Below, in pieces: positions 58,801 to 64,000 of a stretch of DNA of 64,000 nt. The stretch spans positions 1,240,001-1,304,000 of the forward strand of contig JAKLMB010000005.1 of the NCBI GenBank assembly GCA_022813625.1, given 5' to 3'. This stretch comes from Aaosphaeria pasadenensis (taxonomy: Eukaryota > Ascomycota > Dothideomycetes > Pleosporales). Position numbers and translations under genes: made by a program. The first letter of the stretch is position 1. Every line of letters begins with the position of its first letter. Below the pieces are notes generated by a model, which did no database searches, was not told where the DNA came from, and saw only the letters and a program-made list of their open reading frames with translations.

Positions 58801-59996
58801 AGGGAGATGTTGTTGCCATACTGATCGGCAAGGAGCTGCACTTCCAAATGGCGTGCGCTGCCAGCCAGCTTCATGATGAAGATGGGAGATCCGGGGATTT
58901 CCGAAGCAGCTGCTCGGTAGAGCTGCTCAAACTCTTCTTCCCGCTCGACCTTTCGGATACCCTTACCACCGCCACCTTCTGAAGCCTTCACCATGACGGG
59001 GAAACCGATCTTCTTGGCCACTTCCAGTCCCTCTTCAGGTGACTTTGTGCAGCCCTTGTCGTAGATGTGATCCTCGACAGTGACGATTCCGTTCTTGTCA
59101 ACCTTAACATCGTCAACGCCCTCTCCTGACCATGGAATGCATGGCACTTTAGCGTGTTGTGCGACGATTGTGGAGGAGATCTTGTCACCGAGCGAGCGCA
59201 TGGCCGACCCGGGGGGACCAATGAAGACGATCTTCTTCGGCGAAGCGGCGAGGGACTCGGGGAGTTTTGGGTTTTCTGAGGCGTGGCCCCTGTGAAGTCA
59301 TAGTTAGTTCTGTACCAATTCCGCGGTTGTAGCAGATTTTCTCTGCGAGAGCGTAAAACGTACCATCCTGCCCAAACGGCGTGAACGTTCATGCGCTCAG
59401 CGACATCGACAATGAGCTCGACGTTGGCATAATTGTTGTTGTTGGTACCACCGGGGACCTGTAGCTAGCTGTCAGCGGGCGCTCCTTCCCCTCCGATCCA
59501 TGACGGATCTTTAAGCTCGCGAAACCTACCTCAACATATTGGTCTGCCATACGGATATACTCGGCGTTAGCCTGCAGATCCTCTGGCGTGGCCATGACGG
59601 TGAACTGAATCGCCCGTTCATCGCCAAAGGTCTCGTATGCCCATTTCCTGACTGATCGGATTTCCTTGACTGCTGCAATACCGTTGTTTGCGATGAGGAC
59701 CTGCGTGGGGAAAAAAATGTCCCGGGTCAGCACACGACACACAAACACCAACTTGCCAATCGTCCCGAGAACACTACGGGGATTGGATTTTTTTTCGGGG
59801 AACGGGGAAGTAAGCTCACATTTGTGATCACCGTGTGGCCGTCGTGGGCAGCCACGAAATCCTTCACTTTTCCTGGCTGTGCGGCGCCCAAATGGCTTCC
59901 GCCGATGAAATGTGGTGCGAGGTTGTGGCGAGCGGCGGTAGAGCTGGGAGTGCCGTTGGCAGTGCCATTGGCGCCAGCTGTCTCAACTCCAGCCAT
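52840..59996 (-). CDS. ACC1: Acetyl-CoA carboxylase, multidomain cytosolic
   Basis: The rate-limiting enzyme of fatty-acid synthesis, making malonyl-CoA from acetyl-CoA, bicarbonate and ATP in the cytosol. Five exons on the minus strand: 59996-59820, 59700-59530, 59458-59364, 59289-54422 and 54371-52840, giving 2280 aa, the normal fungal size. Domains in order: biotin carboxylase with VLIANNGIAAVKEIRS and the ATP-grasp KASEGGGGKGIRK loop; the biotin carrier EVMKMYMPL with Lys732 as biotin site (57537-57539); a long central region; and carboxyltransferase with NDITFKIGSFGPQED and NSGARIGLAEEL. The first intron is 119 nt, longer than others here. The last (54372-54421) restores CRSVGIGAYLV. It is essential in fungi and supplies malonyl-CoA for polyketides. 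No frame breaks are seen. Confidence 0.97.
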
Positions 59997-62900
59997 TGTG
60001 TATATGTGAAGACCCAAACACAAGGGGAGTTATGTGTTGTGGGGGAGAGGGGAGGAAGAAAAGTGTCGAGTGGAGGGCGGTGAGAAATTCTGGCAAGGGA
60101 GGAGTTGGAGGAGGAGGGAGGAGGTGGTAGTTGTAACTTATGGTTGCCCGTAAGTTTAAGTGGGAGAAAAGGATGGAGCTCGGGCGTGGAGAAATTAGGA
60201 CGCCAGAGTGATGTACAGTACCGTACCACCTATACTATCGTAGTCGTAATAGTTGGCAGATACTGACTAGTCGGACTTGGTTCGATTTCTCCCTTTGGAA
60301 TTGGCGTTTTAACAGCGGCGCATCCAAAAGCTCCAGAAACCGCCGAATATCGAGAGGTTGCCGGTCGCAGAGGAGAGGAGTGTATTGTATTAATAGTTGT
60401 CGTTCTATAGGCCGATCGGGAGCCCAAAGCTAGAAACGATACGACGAGGCAACACCGAATGCAAATGCAATGCACGCAAGCACACACAGCAATGGGAGTT
60501 CGAGGTAAGAATGAAGGAGTGGGAGGGAAGAGAGGTAATAGAGGTAAGAGGTACAACGGCAATGGGGGTATCTCAAGATATGATGCTAGGGTGGGAGTAC
60601 AGGTAGAGGCTTGTACTTCTACTGTGGAAGAGAGGAAGAGGAGGAGGAGGAGGAGTAGAGCAGCAAGCAGAAGAAGAGGAAGAAGCCAGTGGAGAACAAG
60701 AGCAAGGCAAGGAAAAGGGCAGATCGGGATGTATTAAATTTTTTTGAGAAAGCCTTAGGGGTGGAGGCATTGGAGGGTGAGGAAGGGAACGAACGGGCAC
60801 CCCAAGCTCGTCCCGAAGCTGTTGTTGAGGCCGGGGCTTGAGCATTTGCCCACGATGCCGAAGGGGGTAATAGACCATGCAATCATCCACTCAGCACTTC
60901 TTACCTTCTCGTCCTAATCGTCATCATCATCATCGTAATCACCATCATGGGCTTCCTTCTAGAAAGTCCAACGCATGCGTAGAGCAGCAACCAGCCCTGT
61001 GGCCGTACGTCGTAGAGAACGGTTTTAATGAGCTTCTACTACACCAGTACTAAAACATGTCCCAAGTGCCGCTATAGTGGCATCGTCTTCTCCCCAAGAG
61101 CAATGGAAGAAGATGCATGCTGGATGTCTACGTTTCCGTATCTCTCTGATTGATTGGATGGAAGCATATCATCTACCCTATCGGACTTGTGTTTTGCTCC
61201 CTTCTCGCAGCCATTGATGGTGATTATATGAGACACCAATGTACCTAATTTGCCTCTCACCGTTCCGATTGTTGTTCTCATTATCATTACTATTGCAATA
61301 GTAGGTACATCAATGTACCGAAATGTCCCGCCCGCCATAGCCTGGAGCACACTTGATGTTGGATAGACTATCCACGCACCGTCGCCGATGGGTCCCACCA
61401 TTTCCATTGCAGTAAAATACCTACGTAGCCAGTAACTAACCAGACTAACTAGCTAATACCTAGCTAAAGTTCTGAATTGAGGGGAGGGGGAGAACGAGCC
61501 AGGGCTAGGGCAAGGTACATAGGTACAAGGGCTGTAGGGCAGTCATTGCGCGCGCTGAGCTCTGTGGATCGAAAATCCATCGGCTTCCGATGCGGCTTGC
61601 AGGGAAACGAGACGCTTACTTCCGCGTAGGACGGGACCCTTGATTACTCTTTTTTCCTTCTCTCCATTTTCCTACCGGCCTGTCGAGGTATTGGAGTCGT
61701 TACAGTAACTATCTAGGTAGTGAATAGATATTGTACTTGGAGTTGAGCACCGTTCCGATGTTTGTGTGCATGACGGAGAAGGCCATGATCATAAGTAGAT
61801 GTATGTAGGTATGTATGGAGTCGTGAAGTGGCTAAGAAAGAGGTACGTGTGCGGCTCGTTTGATCAACACCAATGTCTCCTGTCCATCCTCCCCAGGCCT
61901 GTAGGATTCATCATATCATGAAGGATAAATGGAGCAAACTACTGACCGTAGCCACCGCTCTTTTCTTGTCGTTCCCACTAGGGCGTTGATTCGTTGCTAG
62001 AGAGTCATGTAGATGGTTAGAGAATGGCAAAGAAGAATACGTTATGAGATGAGTGGTTTGATCCAATTTAATGTAATTAAGAAAAAGAGAAGAGGAAAAG
62101 AAAAAAAACACGAAGGCATTCTCGAATCTCGCAAGCAAGTCTTGGAAAGGGACAAGTCGGTAGGGACAGAAATGGGCCGGCGCGTTGTTGGGGCTGCGAT
62201 GGGGCATGCCGCATTAGTCTGGGCTTGCGAGATGCCCCAACAATGTTTTTCTGTTCCCTTCCTTTCACCCTAGTCGCCCAACTTGGAATCAATCATGTAT
62301 CTGTGTATCACACAGCAAGTATTATATCTTGATTGTACTCGTGGGGTCTAAGAAAGAAAGACATGATGTGATGTAGCTACAGGAGAAGTCATCCCTTCCC
62401 CCTCAACGGGTTGTTTGTTGATATCTACCCCTCTCCCAACAGTCCATATGTATGCAGTAGCTCCCTCAACCCATATCACATCACATAGCTACACTCACCT
62501 TCAACGTCCATTATTCATAATCCACTCCATATTGCGTCTTTACTCATCATATCTCCTAACCTACCCCTCTGTACAGGATTCTGGGGTTGGAGATAGGATC
62601 ACTATCGGTACTCGCAGTATTCACTCAGCCAATTGCACATACCTCGTACCATAGCAACCTAACGAGAACCTCCGATCCGATCCTCCTCACCTCCACCCCC
62701 ACAATCGCCGACAAAAGGGAACGAACATGTATACCTTACCTACGTGCCTACCTCTATCTCTTCACCTCCATTCTCACCCTCACCGTCGTTGCTATTGTAG
62801 GTACCCCATTTCATCATGCATTCGGCAACATGCTCCCCCATAATCTGCCATAAGCACCACTCGGAACTTGTACACTCTGTGTGTGTGGCAGGCAGATCGG

Positions 62901-64000
62901 ATCCCCAGCTCGGCCTCGGACTCCGTCGCATCTCTCCATCTTTCCATCTAGTTCTCCATCATCAAACAGACAAACAAACCCCCATGTAAACAATCGTCCA
63001 ATCATCGAAACCCCGGGCATCATCTTCGCAGGTATGGAAACGTCTTCCCGCCATCCATCCTGTCGTTACTACATGTGGTTTTGCGAGATGTTGGCGGGTT
63101 GGGGACCTAAATGTCTCAAAACGTTTCGAGTGATGTCAATCTGCTTATGTCTTGCATCTGAGTGATTACACGCAGCAGCGCGCACCACCGAAAGAGAGAA
63201 GGAGAGAGAGCGACCTATTGATCAGATCGATAACGATCAATCAATGCTGAGCGCAACTGTCTCTCCGCTCTTCTCCCTCTCTTCTTCGAATACTAAGGAT
63301 GCATCCGGATACATACACAGCGCGGTACGCCGTATGCACGCCCGCATGCGTTCCGCACATTGGGGGCCCGTGCGTTCGCGTGTAGGAAGAAACCCAACTT
63401 TTTTTTTGTTTTGGGCATTCCGAACGGCGAAAAAGTGAGATGATCAATTAGCCACCCACAATCCACGTTCCGAAACTCGCGGAAACATTTCGCCCCCTCT
63501 TCGAATGCGCTACTTGGCCTTTCTCCGTATCGTTGCTCGGCATTGTACTCGTGGGTTAGGGAGGGGAGTTGTGGGTGTTGCAGTGGTGCATGTCCGGGGA
63601 CCTTGTCGTGTCCATGTCTACATCGTCGCGGTTCCCTCCCCCTGCCTGAGTCTGTCTGTCTATGTGTGAGGATACGAAGGAATGGTCGGGATGAGGCAAG
63701 GCAATTGACAGCGCAGCATCACTAGGGGATTAGAAAAAGGGGGCGGATTGCGCTGCCCGACTGTTCCGAAAGTTGTCGTTTGTTGCGAGAGTGCGTGTTG
63801 CGGGTAAGTGGGTGGTGGGGGTGGGCGGCGGTGTGCGATGGGAATGAGCCGTGCGTGGCCTTTTTCCCTCTGTTTTCCTTGGCCGAGCGAGCGAAGGGGG
63901 GGGAGGGTGGTGGTGGGATCGATCGAAGGGAAGGGGAGGTGAGCGGACAGGTGAGAAGATATACACATTTTCCCTCATATTCATCGAACAAACAAACAAT
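59997..64000. other. 4-kb gene-free region with purine-rich tract
   Basis: This includes the acetyl-CoA carboxylase promoter and leader. A purine-rich (pyrimidine-rich on the coding strand) tract spans about 60,600-60,735. Further out, the sequence is rich in TACCTA-type words and CT or GA runs, with only short frames. Nothing with a domain or credible splicing was found. It may hold a long 5' leader of a gene beyond the right edge. Confidence 0.45.

Noticed and set aside
60230..60300. tRNA-like B-box (TGGTTCGATTTC)
   Set aside because: The T-arm stem does not pair and no acceptor or anticodon stem could be built around it.

Overview
The window looks like nuclear DNA of a filamentous ascomycete (Pezizomycotina), probably plant-associated. 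Introns are short (42-75 nt, one of 119 nt) with GTAAGT-like donors and CTAAC/CTGAC-like branch sites. Genes are loosely packed on both strands. Several products belong to fungal families: an AA9 LPMO with CBM1, a PL3 pectate lyase, a probable AA16 LPMO, TRI12-like MFS, fungal P450s and a 2EXR-type protein. I see no bacterial operon, rRNA, convincing tRNA, CRISPR array or recognisable transposon. All intron boundaries were placed by hand from splice signals, reading frame and family motifs.

Layout. 0-12 kb: a PQN-rich protein whose C-terminal Cys motif appears only after splicing, an L-threonine aldolase-type enzyme, an AA9 LPMO with a spliced CBM1, a secreted BBE-type flavin oxidase, and a membrane-anchored linalool dehydratase/isomerase-like (Ldi) protein. 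12-21 kb: a P1B copper ATPase with a likely GC-AG intron, a 2EXR-type protein, a sterol dehydrogenase-like SDR and a secreted M28 aminopeptidase. 21-34 kb: a PL3 lyase with a long Pro/Ser/Thr linker, a decayed P450 head-to-head with an intact TRI12-like transporter, an ABM-domain protein with a 21-nt microexon, a probable AA16 LPMO and a small Cys/His-rich membrane protein. 34-48 kb: an S10 carboxypeptidase and a run of oxidoreductases (P450, FAD monooxygenase, P450, P450) around one unknown protein. 48-60 kb: a small basic protein, a secreted Sde182-type nucleoside-hydrolase-like protein and the complete cytosolic acetyl-CoA carboxylase. 60-64 kb: no gene that I can support.

How the genes may work together. 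The AA9, AA16, PL3, M28, S10, BBE-type and Sde182-type products all carry secretion signals and fit extracellular breakdown of plant polymer and protein. The P450s, FAD monooxygenase, ABM protein, SDR, Ldi-like protein and MFS pump resemble tailoring parts of secondary metabolism. No polyketide synthase, NRPS, terpene synthase or pathway regulator is visible, so I do not call a cluster. The nonfunctional P450 beside the pump suggests loss of an old pathway. Acetyl-CoA carboxylase is the one clear primary-metabolism anchor.

The best candidates for something new are the Ldi-like protein and its BBE-type neighbour, the spliced Cys tail of the first gene, the small Cys/His membrane protein at 32.4-32.9 kb, and a P450 with Asp in place of the normally invariant ExxR glutamate.
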